Shown piece after piece: positions 1 to 8,616 of a stretch of DNA of 44,944 nt. The position numbers and the translations under genes were made by a program. Within the stretch, counting starts at the first letter, position 1. Every line of letters starts with the position of its first letter. This DNA comes from an uncultured Clostridia bacterium (GTDB lineage Bacteria > Bacillota > Clostridia > TANB77 > CAG-508), in the NCBI GenBank assembly GCA_934182465.1, contig CAKPRG010000010.1, positions 1 to 44,944 of the forward strand, in the 5' to 3' direction. The notes beneath the pieces are model-generated. The model ran no database searches, was not told where the DNA came from, and was given only the letters and a program-made list of their open reading frames with translations.

Positions 1-48
1 TTTGTTAAATTATTTTTATAAATATTTGACTGCAATAAACGGCGCATA

Positions 49-147
49 ACACAAGGAGGTGGTGTTGCAGCACCAGTAGCAGGTAAGATTTTAAGTGAAG
101 TAATATCTTATTTAGAAATACCACAAAGTGGTGAAAATATAAATTAA
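49..147 (+). pseudogene. 3' fragment of a penicillin-binding transpeptidase (SpoVD/FtsI-like)
   Basis: Only the last 32 codons are readable. They include TQGGGVAAPVAGKILSEV, the conserved C-terminal strand of class B PBP transpeptidase domains (SpoVD/FtsI), which cross-link septal or spore peptidoglycan outside the membrane. Directly upstream the same frame gives residues unlike a PBP and a TAA at 19-21, so homology ends abruptly near base 49. In clostridial dcw clusters this gene sits just before murE, which fits the position here. The rest of the gene is either beyond the left edge behind an insertion or rearrangement, or lost to an assembly join. SpoVD versus general PBP2 cannot be decided from this tail. 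Confidence 0.7.
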
Positions 148-171
148 ATTAATTATAAAAAAGAGTTGATA

Positions 172-200
172 TTGAATTATAAAATATATTAATATATAAT
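172..200 (+). promoter_or_regulatory. Sigma-A-type promoter for the 235-1110 gene
   Basis: TTGAAT at 172-177 and TATAAT at 195-200 are separated by 17 bases, 35 bases before the start codon. This suggests the downstream gene is not simply cotranscribed with the PBP gene. Confidence 0.5.
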
Positions 201-234
201 TATATTGAAATATGCTAAAGATAAGGAGAAAAGT

Positions 235-1110
235 ATGAAAGAGAAAAAAGAAATAAAAATAAGTTTAACAACTTTATTTTTAATTATAGCAATAATATTA
301 ATTGTTATAATGGGAATTTATATTTTTAATTTGTACAAGGCAAATCAAAAATCAGAAAGTTCTATCAATGAATTAAATGCTAAAATAAGTACTTTAGAGA
401 ATAGTATTAATGAATCAAAAGATGAAGAAAATATAGCTAATACAAGTAATCAAATTAGTAGTGATAATGTGATTAATAATTCGAACGAATCAAATGATGC
501 AAATTATAAAATAGATGGAAATTATTATGAAAAAAATGCACAAGGTGATGAACCTAGCTATACATTTTCAGAAAATGGTAAAGTAACATACGGAGCTTTA
601 TGGATGTGTAATGGAACATATACTATAGATAAAAATATTGTGAATATAAAGTTTACAAGTGCGGAAGATCCAGATGGAAATAAAGCAAAAGTTAAAGATT
701 TTGGAGTTGAAGAATCAGTAAAATTAACAATAGTTAATGAAAATGAACTAAAAGATTCTAATGGAGTTATTTATAAGAGCAAAACTCAAAATAAAAGTGT
801 AAAATATGAATTTTCTAGTGCTGATAATTCAGCAGCTAATGGAAATCCAGAAGTTTTAAAAGTATATGAACTAACAAAAAATGAATTAAATTTTGAATAT
901 AATTCAGGATTTGATTTTGAAAAGAGTACTATTGATAGAAATGTAGAAGGTAGTGCAAAAATTACTAGTGGAAAAATATATGAATATGAAGAAAATATAA
1001 GTAACCATAAATATAAAATAAGCTTTGAATTTAATAGTAAAGAGGATACTGTAAAAATAGTAGAATATGATAATAATAAAAAAATAAGTGAAGTGAATTT
1101 ATATAGATAA
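235..1110 (+). CDS. Membrane-anchored hypothetical protein with an extracytoplasmic beta-rich region
   Basis: The family is not recognised. ATG 235 is preferred because AAGGAG lies at 223-228; an in-frame TTG at 205 has no SD. The protein has a short Lys-rich cytoplasmic end, one hydrophobic helix (about residues 10-35), a short coiled coil with Asn/Ser-rich linker (about 40-90), then two beta-rich segments (about 95-185 and 195-290) with no catalytic motif I can see. The first segment, with a repeated aromatic/Gly pattern, recalls small lipocalin-like repeats of clostridial surface proteins, but that is only an impression. The gene sits between the PBP remnant and murE and has its own promoter and terminator. 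Confidence 0.75.
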   Translation: MKEKKEIKISLTTLFLIIAIILIVIMGIYIFNLYKANQKSESSINELNAKISTLENSINESKDEENIANTSNQISSDNVINNSNESNDANYKIDGNYYEKNAQGDEPSYTFSENGKVTYGALWMCNGTYTIDKNIVNIKFTSAEDPDGNKAKVKDFGVEESVKLTIVNENELKDSNGVIYKSKTQNKSVKYEFSSADNSAANGNPEVLKVYELTKNELNFEYNSGFDFEKSTIDRNVEGSAKITSGKIYEYEENISNHKYKISFEFNSKEDTVKIVEYDNNKKISEVNLYR

Positions 1111-1126
1111 TAAAATAATATTGAAT

Positions 1127-1163
1127 AAAGATATTGGTAGTAAATATGCCAATATCTTTTTTT
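1127..1163 (+). terminator. Rho-independent terminator
   Basis: AAAGATATTGG (1127-1137) pairs perfectly with CCAATATCTTT (1149-1159) and a T run follows. It ends the transcript of the 235-1110 gene. Confidence 0.85.
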
Positions 1164-1234
1164 ATATAACAGGAAAGTGCTCTGCACATTCTATTATATA
1201 AAGGTTTATACCGAATTTAGCACACAAGTTTTTT
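1162..1234 (+). repeat. Interspersed two-hairpin repeat, copy 1
   Basis: The copy starts in the T run of the preceding terminator. It has an imperfect hairpin (arms from TTATATAACAGGAAAGTGC and GCACATTCTATTATATAA), then the mini-hairpin GGTTTATACC, then AATTTAGCACACAAGTTTTT. A full second copy lies at 35018-35090, and the hairpin alone recurs at 23841-23879. Confidence 0.75.
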
Positions 1235-1318
1235 AAATACAAAATTTGATTCTGCAATAATAAACTTGTTTTTGGAATAAAACTTTTAAGTAAATAATAC
1301 ATTTAATTAAGGAATTAC

Positions 1319-1347
1319 TGTACAAATTTTTCTTTTTGCTATATAAT
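1319..1347 (+). promoter_or_regulatory. Probable promoter of the murE-murG cluster
   Basis: TATAAT at 1342-1347 has a weak -35 (TGTACA, 1319-1324) at 17 bases. It lies 34 bases before the murE start. Confidence 0.4.
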
Positions 1348-1380
1348 ATCATTGAATTTTAATATGCTTGGAGGCTTTAA

Positions 1381-2868
1381 ATGGAATTAAAAAAGGTTTT
1401 AGAAGGAATTAAAAATATTAAAATAAGAGGAAATGTAGATTTAGAAATATCAAATATAGAGAATAATTCAAAAAAGGTTACACCAAATTCTTTGTTTGTT
1501 GCAATAAAAGGATTTGATTTTGATGGACATCGATTTGTAGAAGAGGCTATACAAAATGGTGCTACAGCAGTTATGTTAGACATGAATGCAAATTTAAAAG
1601 GAATAAAAATTCCAGCTGGAATGACAGTTATTATTGCAGAAGATACTAGATATGCTTTGGCAATAGCATCTTGCAATTTTTACGGAAATCCATCAAGAAA
1701 ATTTAAATTAATTGGAGTTACAGGAACAAAGGGAAAAACAACAACAACTTTTATGATTAAAACAATTTTAGAAAAGCAAGGTTATAAAGTTGGATTAATT
1801 GGAACAATAGAAAATTATATTGGTGAAGATAGCCTTGGAAAAAGTAATAGAACAACACCAGAAAGTTTAGAATTACAAAGAATTTTCTATAAAATGGCTA
1901 ACGAAAAAATGGATTTTGTTGTTATGGAAGTTTCTTCACAAAGTTTAAAATTAAACAGAGTTGCAGGTTGTGATTTTGATATTGGTGTTTTCACAAATTT
2001 ATATAAAGATCATATTAGTGAAAAAGAACATAAAGATTTAGAAGATTATTTTGAATCAAAAAAGAAATTATTTACAATGTGTAAAAAAGGATTTGTAAAT
2101 TTTGATGACTTTAAAGGAATAAAAATTGTAAATACAATGAAAGATTGTTCTTTTAAAACTTATGGAATTGATAATACTGCAGATTATTTAGCTAAAGACA
2201 TTACAATTACAAATGTTAGTGTTGATTTTAAAGTTAAACTTCATGGAAAAAATGAAAGAATAAAAGTAGATATACCAGGTAGATTTAGTGTATACAATAG
2301 TTTGGCAGCAATTGCAGTAACTGAATATTTAGGTGTTACTACAGAAAACATAAAAGAAGCTTTAGAACATGTTACTGTTACAGGAAGAAGTGAATTAGTA
2401 CCTAACAAAGCTGATTTACCTATAATGATAGATTATGCACATACTGCAGAAAGTTTGGAAAGTATATTGCAAGCAGTAAAAAGCTATACAAAAGGAAAAG
2501 TAATATGTGTATTTGGTTGTGGTGGAGATAGAGATAAACATAAAAGACCAGAAATGGGAGAAGTAGCAGGCAGAGTTGCTGATTATTCTATAATAACAAC
2601 TGACAATCCAAGAACTGAAAATCCAGAAGAAATAATAGCACAAATAGAAAAAGGAATTAAAAAAACAAAGGGAAAATATAAAGTAGTTGTAGATAGAAAA
2701 GAAGCCATAAAAGAGGCAATAAAAATGGCAACACCAAAAGATATAATTGTACTTGCAGGAAAAGGTCATGAACCATATCAAGAAATAGATGGAGTAAAAT
2801 ATCCATTTGATGAAAGAGAAATAGTAAAAGATATAATTCAAGAATTACATTTAGAATCAAAAAAATAA
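1381..2868 (+). CDS. murE: UDP-MurNAc-tripeptide synthetase MurE (meso-DAP type)
   Basis: This cytoplasmic Mur ligase adds the third stem-peptide residue to UDP-MurNAc-L-Ala-D-Glu with ATP. The central-domain P-loop is GTKGKTTT (about residues 115-122). The C-terminal DNPR motif (408-411) is the signature of MurE enzymes that select meso-diaminopimelate rather than lysine, so the wall is probably DAP-type. The length of 495 residues is normal. ATG 1381 is backed by GGAGG 10 bases upstream. It is first in the run murE-mraY-ftsW-murG; murF, which often follows, is absent. Confidence 0.96.
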   Translation: MELKKVLEGIKNIKIRGNVDLEISNIENNSKKVTPNSLFVAIKGFDFDGHRFVEEAIQNGATAVMLDMNANLKGIKIPAGMTVIIAEDTRYALAIASCNFYGNPSRKFKLIGVTGTKGKTTTTFMIKTILEKQGYKVGLIGTIENYIGEDSLGKSNRTTPESLELQRIFYKMANEKMDFVVMEVSSQSLKLNRVAGCDFDIGVFTNLYKDHISEKEHKDLEDYFESKKKLFTMCKKGFVNFDDFKGIKIVNTMKDCSFKTYGIDNTADYLAKDITITNVSVDFKVKLHGKNERIKVDIPGRFSVYNSLAAIAVTEYLGVTTENIKEALEHVTVTGRSELVPNKADLPIMIDYAHTAESLESILQAVKSYTKGKVICVFGCGGDRDKHKRPEMGEVAGRVADYSIITTDNPRTENPEEIIAQIEKGIKKTKGKYKVVVDRKEAIKEAIKMATPKDIIVLAGKGHEPYQEIDGVKYPFDEREIVKDIIQELHLESKK

Positions 2869-2899
2869 ACATATAAACAAAAGGCAAAAGGAGAAATTT

Positions 2900-3874
2900 A
2901 TGAAATTACAGATAATATACTTAATAGTGGCATTTATTATTTCAGCAGTTTTAGAAAAAATATTAATACCACTTTTAAAAAAATTAAAAGTGGGGCAAAG
3001 TGAAAGATATGATGGTCCAAGATCTCATTTAAAAAAACAAGGAACACCAACTATGGGTGGAATTGTTATGATAATAGCATTAGCTTTATTTATGATTGCT
3101 TTTTGCATAATAAATAAAGGAAATATAGATAACATAAAAATTGTATTAGCAGTAGGATTAACAAGTATTGGTTTTGGATTAGTTGGATTTATAGATGATT
3201 TTAAAAAAGTTGTTTTAAAAAATACAGAAGGATTAAATCCAAAATTAAAAATGTTTGGACTTTTAATTATTGCAACAGCATATACAATGTTTTTATTAAA
3301 ATTCACAAATGTAGGAACTGGAATAAAAATACCATTTACAGAAATAATACTTAATTTACCATTATGGATTTATATACCATTTACAATTTTTGTAATGCTA
3401 GGGACTACAAATGCTGTTAATTTAACAGATGGTGTTGATGGATTAAATGGTAGTGTATCAACTATTATGATGACAGCATTATCAATAATTGCTTTTAAAA
3501 GTGGAAATGAACCATTATCAATGCTTTCTAGTGTTATTGCTGGAAGTTGTATAGGATTTTTAATATATAATTTTCACCCAGCAAAAGTATTTATGGGAGA
3601 TACTGGTTCATTATTTTTAGGTGGAGTTTTAGCAAGTATTGCTATATATTTATCAAATCCAATAATACTTGTTATAATAGCAATTATACCAGTATTAGAA
3701 ACAATATCAGATATATTACAAGTTATATGCTTTAGAACAACTGGAAGAAGACTTTTCAAAATGGCACCATTACATCACCATTTTGAATTATCTGGTTGGA
3801 GAGAAAATAGAGTTGTTGGAGTATTTTCTTTAATTACTTTAATTGCCTCTATAATTGGTATTTTTTCAATTTAA
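2900..3874 (+). CDS. mraY: Phospho-MurNAc-pentapeptide translocase MraY
   Basis: This polytopic membrane enzyme transfers phospho-MurNAc-pentapeptide from UDP to undecaprenyl phosphate, making lipid I. Diagnostic motifs are NLTDGVDGL and FMGDTGSL (catalytic/Mg-binding Asp) and MAPLHHHFE, the conserved histidine loop. About ten hydrophobic helices over 324 residues match the family. An SD (AAGGAG) precedes ATG 2900, 31 bases after murE. murD, which commonly follows mraY, is not here; ftsW follows directly. Confidence 0.96.
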   Translation: MKLQIIYLIVAFIISAVLEKILIPLLKKLKVGQSERYDGPRSHLKKQGTPTMGGIVMIIALALFMIAFCIINKGNIDNIKIVLAVGLTSIGFGLVGFIDDFKKVVLKNTEGLNPKLKMFGLLIIATAYTMFLLKFTNVGTGIKIPFTEIILNLPLWIYIPFTIFVMLGTTNAVNLTDGVDGLNGSVSTIMMTALSIIAFKSGNEPLSMLSSVIAGSCIGFLIYNFHPAKVFMGDTGSLFLGGVLASIAIYLSNPIILVIIAIIPVLETISDILQVICFRTTGRRLFKMAPLHHHFELSGWRENRVVGVFSLITLIASIIGIFSI

Positions 3875-3902
3875 TTTGATACTTTGAAAGGAACAAAAGA
3901 AA

Positions 3903-5081
3903 ATGGTACAAAAAAATAAAAAGTGGAGGCTATTTACTAAAGGTGCAAGCGATTATATTATATTGGTTGTAACAATGCTATTATTAGCATTAGGAATAAT
4001 TATGGTACTTTCAGCAAGTTCGCCAGCATCTTTGTCTGAAACTGGAAAAAGTTATAAATATGTTACAAAACAGGCAATGGCTGCAGGAATAGGTTTAGTT
4101 GGTATGATTTGTGTATCAAAAATAGATTACCAAGTATACAAAAAATTAAAATGGATTATATACATATTTTTAATAGCACTTTTAGTATATACAGGATTAT
4201 TTGGTATAGAAGGTGGTGGAGCTAAAAGGTGGATTAAACTTCCAATTATAGGAAATTTTCAACCATCAGAATTAGCTAAAATAGGATTTATATTATTTTA
4301 TGCAGCAATTTTAAGCGAAATAAAAGAAAAAGGAAAAATAAAATCTTTTGTACATGGTTGTATAATTCCTATCTTATTTTTAATACCAATAGCAATTTCA
4401 ATTTTTATTTTGCAAAATCATTTTAGTGCAACATTTATAATAGCAATGGTAACAATAGTTCAAATGTTTGTTGCAGGTACTAGAATAGGACATATAATGA
4501 TAGTAGGTGTTTTTGGAGTATCTTTGTATGGTGGAGCTAGTGCTATAAAAAATTTATTAAAATCAACAAATACAGTAGCAACGGCTACAGAACAAAGCTT
4601 TAGAAAGAGTAGGGTTGCAGTTTGGTTGAATCCTAGTTCAGATCCAAAAGGAAAAGGTTGGCAAATATTACAAAGTTTATATACAATTGCATCAGGTGGA
4701 TTATTTGGTGTAGGACTTGGAGAAAGTAAACAAAAATATTTATATTTACCAGAACCACAAAACGATTTTATATTTGCAGTACTTGCTGAAGAATTAGGTT
4801 TTTTTGGATGTGCATTTGTTATTGTTTTATTTGGAATATTTATTTGGAGAGGAATTGTAATTGCAATGAAAGCACCAGATACTTTTTCAAGTTTAATAGC
4901 AATTGGAATTGTTACAATGATAGGATTACAAGCAATTATAAATATTGCAGTTGTAACAAATACAATTCCAGTAACAGGTATGCCATTACCTTTCTTTAGC
5001 TACGGAGGAACAGCTATAATTATTGATTTAGTAGCAGTAGGTGTTTTATTAAATATATCAAGACATTGTAATCAAAAATAA
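3903..5081 (+). CDS. ftsW: SEDS-family peptidoglycan glycosyltransferase FtsW
   Basis: This is a ten-helix SEDS protein that polymerises lipid II at the septum with a cognate class B PBP. The sequence shows the GGGAKRWI loop, FQPSELAK, the stretch around QNDFIFAVLAEELGF and the C-terminal PLPFFSYGGTA, all typical of FtsW/RodA/SpoVE. Its place between mraY and murG argues for FtsW (or SpoVE) over RodA. 392 residues is slightly long but normal. The SD is GAAAGG 28 bases after mraY. Confidence 0.93.
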   Translation: MVQKNKKWRLFTKGASDYIILVVTMLLLALGIIMVLSASSPASLSETGKSYKYVTKQAMAAGIGLVGMICVSKIDYQVYKKLKWIIYIFLIALLVYTGLFGIEGGGAKRWIKLPIIGNFQPSELAKIGFILFYAAILSEIKEKGKIKSFVHGCIIPILFLIPIAISIFILQNHFSATFIIAMVTIVQMFVAGTRIGHIMIVGVFGVSLYGGASAIKNLLKSTNTVATATEQSFRKSRVAVWLNPSSDPKGKGWQILQSLYTIASGGLFGVGLGESKQKYLYLPEPQNDFIFAVLAEELGFFGCAFVIVLFGIFIWRGIVIAMKAPDTFSSLIAIGIVTMIGLQAIINIAVVTNTIPVTGMPLPFFSYGGTAIIIDLVAVGVLLNISRHCNQK

Positions 5082-5120
5082 AATTTTTAATAAAAGTAAA
5101 ATATATATAAATTTAGAAGA

Positions 5121-5175
5121 AAGGGATTAACCAATTAAATAGATTAAATCTATATAATTGATTATATGAGAAAAT
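5121..5175 (+). promoter_or_regulatory. SD-hairpin-AUG leader of murG
   Basis: The only good SD (GAAAGGG, about 5119-5125) is 50 bases from the ATG. Between them lies an inverted repeat, CAATTAAATAGA (5132-5143) with TCTATATAATTG (5149-5160), 11 of 12 pairs, followed by an A-rich stretch of 15 bases. The same plan recurs at three other genes here, and the end ATAATTGATTATAT is shared with the leader at 32281-32323. Confidence 0.55.
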
Positions 5176-6291
5176 ATGAAAGTAATAATTTCAGCAGCAG
5201 GGACAGGAGGACATATAAATCCTGGAATCGCGATTGCAAATAAAATAAAAGAAAAAGAACCAAATTCAGAAATTGTATTTTTTGGAACAAATAGAGGATT
5301 AGAAAATGATTTAGTACCTAGAGCAGGATATGAATTAAAAAGAATTGAAGCTTATGGATTAAAAAAAGAATTTTCTCTTCAAAATATTAAACATATTTTT
5401 CAAACTTTTCATAGTAGAAAAGAAGTGAAAAAATTTATAGATGAATTTAATCCAGATGTTGTAATAGGTACGGGTGGTTATATTTGTGGTCCTGTTTTTG
5501 CAGCAGCAATTTCTAAAAAAGTACCAACAGTATTACATGAAAGTAATGCTTATCCAGGAAAAGCTGTAAAAATGTTTGCTAAAGAAGTAGATTTAGTATT
5601 AGTAGGATTTGAAGAAGCTAAAAATAAATTGGCTGAAGCAAAAAAAGTAGTTGTAACAGGAACACCAACTAAAATTAGAAAATTGGATATATCAGAACAA
5701 AGAAAAGAAGAAATTCTAAAAGAATTAGGAATAAAATCAAAATTACCAATAGTATTAGTATTTGGTGGTAGCCAAGGTGCAAAAGTTATAAATGAATCAG
5801 TAGAAAAATTAATTGAGAAAAAAATGAATAAAAATTATCAAATAATTTGGGCTACTGGACCAAAACAGTATGATGGAATAAAAGAAGCTTTTGAAAAAGC
5901 AAATATATATATTAATTCTATACCTAATGTGAAAATAGTTCCATATATTTACAATATGGAAGAAATGATGAATATAGCAGATTTATTTATATGTAGAAGT
6001 GGTGCAATGACAATAACAGAAGTTGCTATTGTTGGTAAACCAGCTATATTTATACCATTACCATCAATGTCTGCAAATAGGCAAGAAGATAATGCAAGAG
6101 TTTTAGAAAAAATCGGAGCTGCTAAAATTATATTAAACAAAGATTTAAATGAAGAAAATTTAGCAGAAAATGTAGATAGTATTATAGATAATCATTTAGA
6201 ATTAGAAGAAATGGGAAAATTAGCACATACATTAGCACCTAAAGATGTAGAAGAAAAAATATATAAAGAAATAAAACAAATATTAAAATAA
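5176..6291 (+). CDS. murG: MurG, lipid I to lipid II N-acetylglucosaminyltransferase
   Basis: This peripheral membrane GT28 enzyme transfers GlcNAc from UDP-GlcNAc to lipid I. The N-terminal glycine loop GTGGH is at residues 9-13, a second G loop (VFGGSQGAK) opens the C-terminal Rossmann domain, and the C-terminal part carries ICRSGAMTITE with the conserved Glu for UDP-GlcNAc. 371 residues is normal. The start is fixed by the need for the glycine loop at the N-terminus. The usual SD spacing is missing and replaced by a hairpin leader, so translation may be tuned separately from ftsW. Confidence 0.95.
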   Translation: MKVIISAAGTGGHINPGIAIANKIKEKEPNSEIVFFGTNRGLENDLVPRAGYELKRIEAYGLKKEFSLQNIKHIFQTFHSRKEVKKFIDEFNPDVVIGTGGYICGPVFAAAISKKVPTVLHESNAYPGKAVKMFAKEVDLVLVGFEEAKNKLAEAKKVVVTGTPTKIRKLDISEQRKEEILKELGIKSKLPIVLVFGGSQGAKVINESVEKLIEKKMNKNYQIIWATGPKQYDGIKEAFEKANIYINSIPNVKIVPYIYNMEEMMNIADLFICRSGAMTITEVAIVGKPAIFIPLPSMSANRQEDNARVLEKIGAAKIILNKDLNEENLAENVDSIIDNHLELEEMGKLAHTLAPKDVEEKIYKEIKQILK

Positions 6292-6368
6292 ATGTTGTAT
6301 AAAAGGACTTGCAAAAAAGTTTATATTGAATTAAAATACAAAAGTGAAAAAATATTAGGAGAAAATAA

Positions 6369-8489
6369 ATGATAGATAAATTAGTTATAGTGGAATCACC
6401 TGCAAAAGCTAATACTATAAAGAAATATTTGGGTGGAAAAAGTAAAGTTGTAGCTTCTATGGGACACATTAGAGATTTACCAAAATCAAAAATGGGAATA
6501 GATATAGAAAACAATTTTGAACCACAATATATTAATATAAGAGGAAAAGCTAGTTTAATAAATTCATTAAAAAAAGATGCAAAAGATGCAAAAAAAGTAT
6601 ATCTTGCAACTGACCCTGACCGTGAGGGAGAAGCAATAGCATGGCATTTAGCTTATATATTAGGAATTGATCCTAATAGTGTTTGTAGAGTAACTTTTAA
6701 TGAAATTACAAAAACAGCTGTTAAATCTGGAATAGAAAATCCAAGAAAAATAGATTTAAACTTAACAGATGCTCAACAAGCTCGTAGAGTATTAGACAGA
6801 ATTGTAGGTTACAAAATCAGTCCAGTATTATGGAAAAAAGTAAAAAGAGGCTTATCTGCAGGTAGAGTACAATCTGTTGCAGTAAAATTAATTGTAGACA
6901 GAGAAGAAGAAATTGAAAAATTTATACCAGAAGAATATTGGAATATTTATTTGATTGCATCAGATAAGAAAACAAAAACAAAATTCCAAGCAAAATTCTA
7001 TGGAGCAGATGGCAAAAAGTTAGAACTTCATAAACAAGAAGAAGTACAAGAAATAATAGATAAAATCCAAAATGAAAAATATTTTGTAAAAGAAATAAAA
7101 AAAGGTGAAAAAAAGAGAAATCCAGCACCACCATTTACAACAAGTACATTACAACAAGAAGCTTCAAGAAAATTAAACTTTGCATTAAAAAAGACAATGT
7201 CTGTTGCTCAAGGTTTATATGAAGGTGTAAAATTAGCAGGCTATGGAGAAACAGGTTTAATTACATATATGAGAACTGATTCAACAAGAATCTCAGATGA
7301 AGCAAGAAGTGCTGCAAAAATACAAATAGAAGAAAAATATGGAACAGAATATTACGAAAATCGTTATTATAAAACAAAATCAGAAGCACAAGATGCTCAC
7401 GAGGCAATAAGACCAGCACATATAGAACTTTCACCAGAAGATATTAAAGATAATCTAACAGCAGACCAATATAAATTATATAAATTAATCTATAATAGAT
7501 TTTTAGCAAGTCAAATGACATCAGCTGTATATGATACAATTTCAGCAACAATAAATGCTAACAAATATGAATTTAAAGCAAATGGACAAACTTTAAAATT
7601 TAAAGGATTTATGACATTATATGTAGAAACAGAAGATAAAGTTCAAGAAGAAGATTTTACAAAAATTCCTGCTTTAACAGAAGGAGAAGAAGTAAAAAAA
7701 GAAGAATTAAATTCAAAACAAAGTTTTACAGAACCACCAGCAAGATATACAGAAGCTAGTTTAGTAAAAACATTAGAAGAAAAGGGAATAGGAAGACCAA
7801 GTACTTATGCACCAACTATTACTACAATACTAGCAAGAAGATATATTGAAAAAATACAAAAACAATTAGTACCAACAGATTTAGGAAAAATTGTTAATAA
7901 ATTGTTGATTGAAAATTTTGGTGATGTTATAAATGTTGAATTTACAGCTAAAATGGAAAATGAATTTGATAAAATTGCTGAAGGAAATGAAAATTGGAAA
8001 AATGTGATAAGAGAATTTTACACACCTTTTGAAAAAATAGTGGAAAATGTTGAAAAAGAATTAGAACATGTAAAACTAGAAGATGAAGTATCTGATGTTC
8101 CTTGCGAATTTTGTGGAAGAATGATGGTAATTAAATATGGAAGATATGGAAAATTCTTAGCATGTCCAGGATATCCAGAATGTAAAAATGCTAAACCATT
8201 TGTAGAAACAATAGATGTTCCTTGCCCTAAATGTGGTGCAAAAGTTCAAATAAGAAAAACTAAAAAAAGAAGAAATTATTATATTTGCGAAAATAATCCT
8301 GCAAGTTGTGATTATATATCTTGGAACAAACCAAAGCCAGGTGAAAAATATATAGAAAAAGCAGAAGATATGTCTGAGATAGAAGAAGAAGAAAAAACAA
8401 AAACTACAAAAAAGAAAACAACCAAAAAGTCTACGGCAAAAAAGACTACAGCAAAGAAAAATACTAAGAAACCAACTACGAAAAAATAA
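6369..8489 (+). CDS. topA: DNA topoisomerase I (type IA)
   Basis: This enzyme relaxes negative supercoils through a 5'-phosphotyrosine intermediate. The Toprim domain starts with VESPAKANTIKKYLG and carries DPDREGEAIAWH; the catalytic Tyr is about residue 300 in YMRTDSTRIS. Two C-terminal zinc-ribbon repeats follow, starting at C579-x2-C582 and C619-x2-C622, then a Lys/Thr-rich tail that probably aids DNA binding. 706 residues matches Firmicute TopA. AGGAG precedes ATG 6369. The usual neighbour trmFO follows, but only after an inserted 961-codon gene. Confidence 0.97.
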   Translation: MIDKLVIVESPAKANTIKKYLGGKSKVVASMGHIRDLPKSKMGIDIENNFEPQYINIRGKASLINSLKKDAKDAKKVYLATDPDREGEAIAWHLAYILGIDPNSVCRVTFNEITKTAVKSGIENPRKIDLNLTDAQQARRVLDRIVGYKISPVLWKKVKRGLSAGRVQSVAVKLIVDREEEIEKFIPEEYWNIYLIASDKKTKTKFQAKFYGADGKKLELHKQEEVQEIIDKIQNEKYFVKEIKKGEKKRNPAPPFTTSTLQQEASRKLNFALKKTMSVAQGLYEGVKLAGYGETGLITYMRTDSTRISDEARSAAKIQIEEKYGTEYYENRYYKTKSEAQDAHEAIRPAHIELSPEDIKDNLTADQYKLYKLIYNRFLASQMTSAVYDTISATINANKYEFKANGQTLKFKGFMTLYVETEDKVQEEDFTKIPALTEGEEVKKEELNSKQSFTEPPARYTEASLVKTLEEKGIGRPSTYAPTITTILARRYIEKIQKQLVPTDLGKIVNKLLIENFGDVINVEFTAKMENEFDKIAEGNENWKNVIREFYTPFEKIVENVEKELEHVKLEDEVSDVPCEFCGRMMVIKYGRYGKFLACPGYPECKNAKPFVETIDVPCPKCGAKVQIRKTKKRRNYYICENNPASCDYISWNKPKPGEKYIEKAEDMSEIEEEEKTKTTKKKTTKKSTAKKTTAKKNTKKPTTKK

Positions 8490-8616
8490 TATTAAAATTT
8501 TAATTAAAAAAATATTTAATTGGAAAAGTTTATTTTATTGATTTAATATAAATTTTTTCAATTTTTTTTATTCCGAATAAGCTACGGAAATACAAGGTTT
8601 TGACTATGAAAAAAAT

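Noticed and set aside
1..49. Independent gene in the first 49 bases (frame ending LTAINGA)
   Set aside because: Only 15 codons, open at the edge, with no recognisable motif.
205..234. TTG start ten codons upstream of ATG 235
   Set aside because: No SD before it, while ATG 235 has AAGGAG at correct spacing.
1162..1234. CRISPR repeat
   Set aside because: The three copies are many kb apart, with no spacer array or cas genes.
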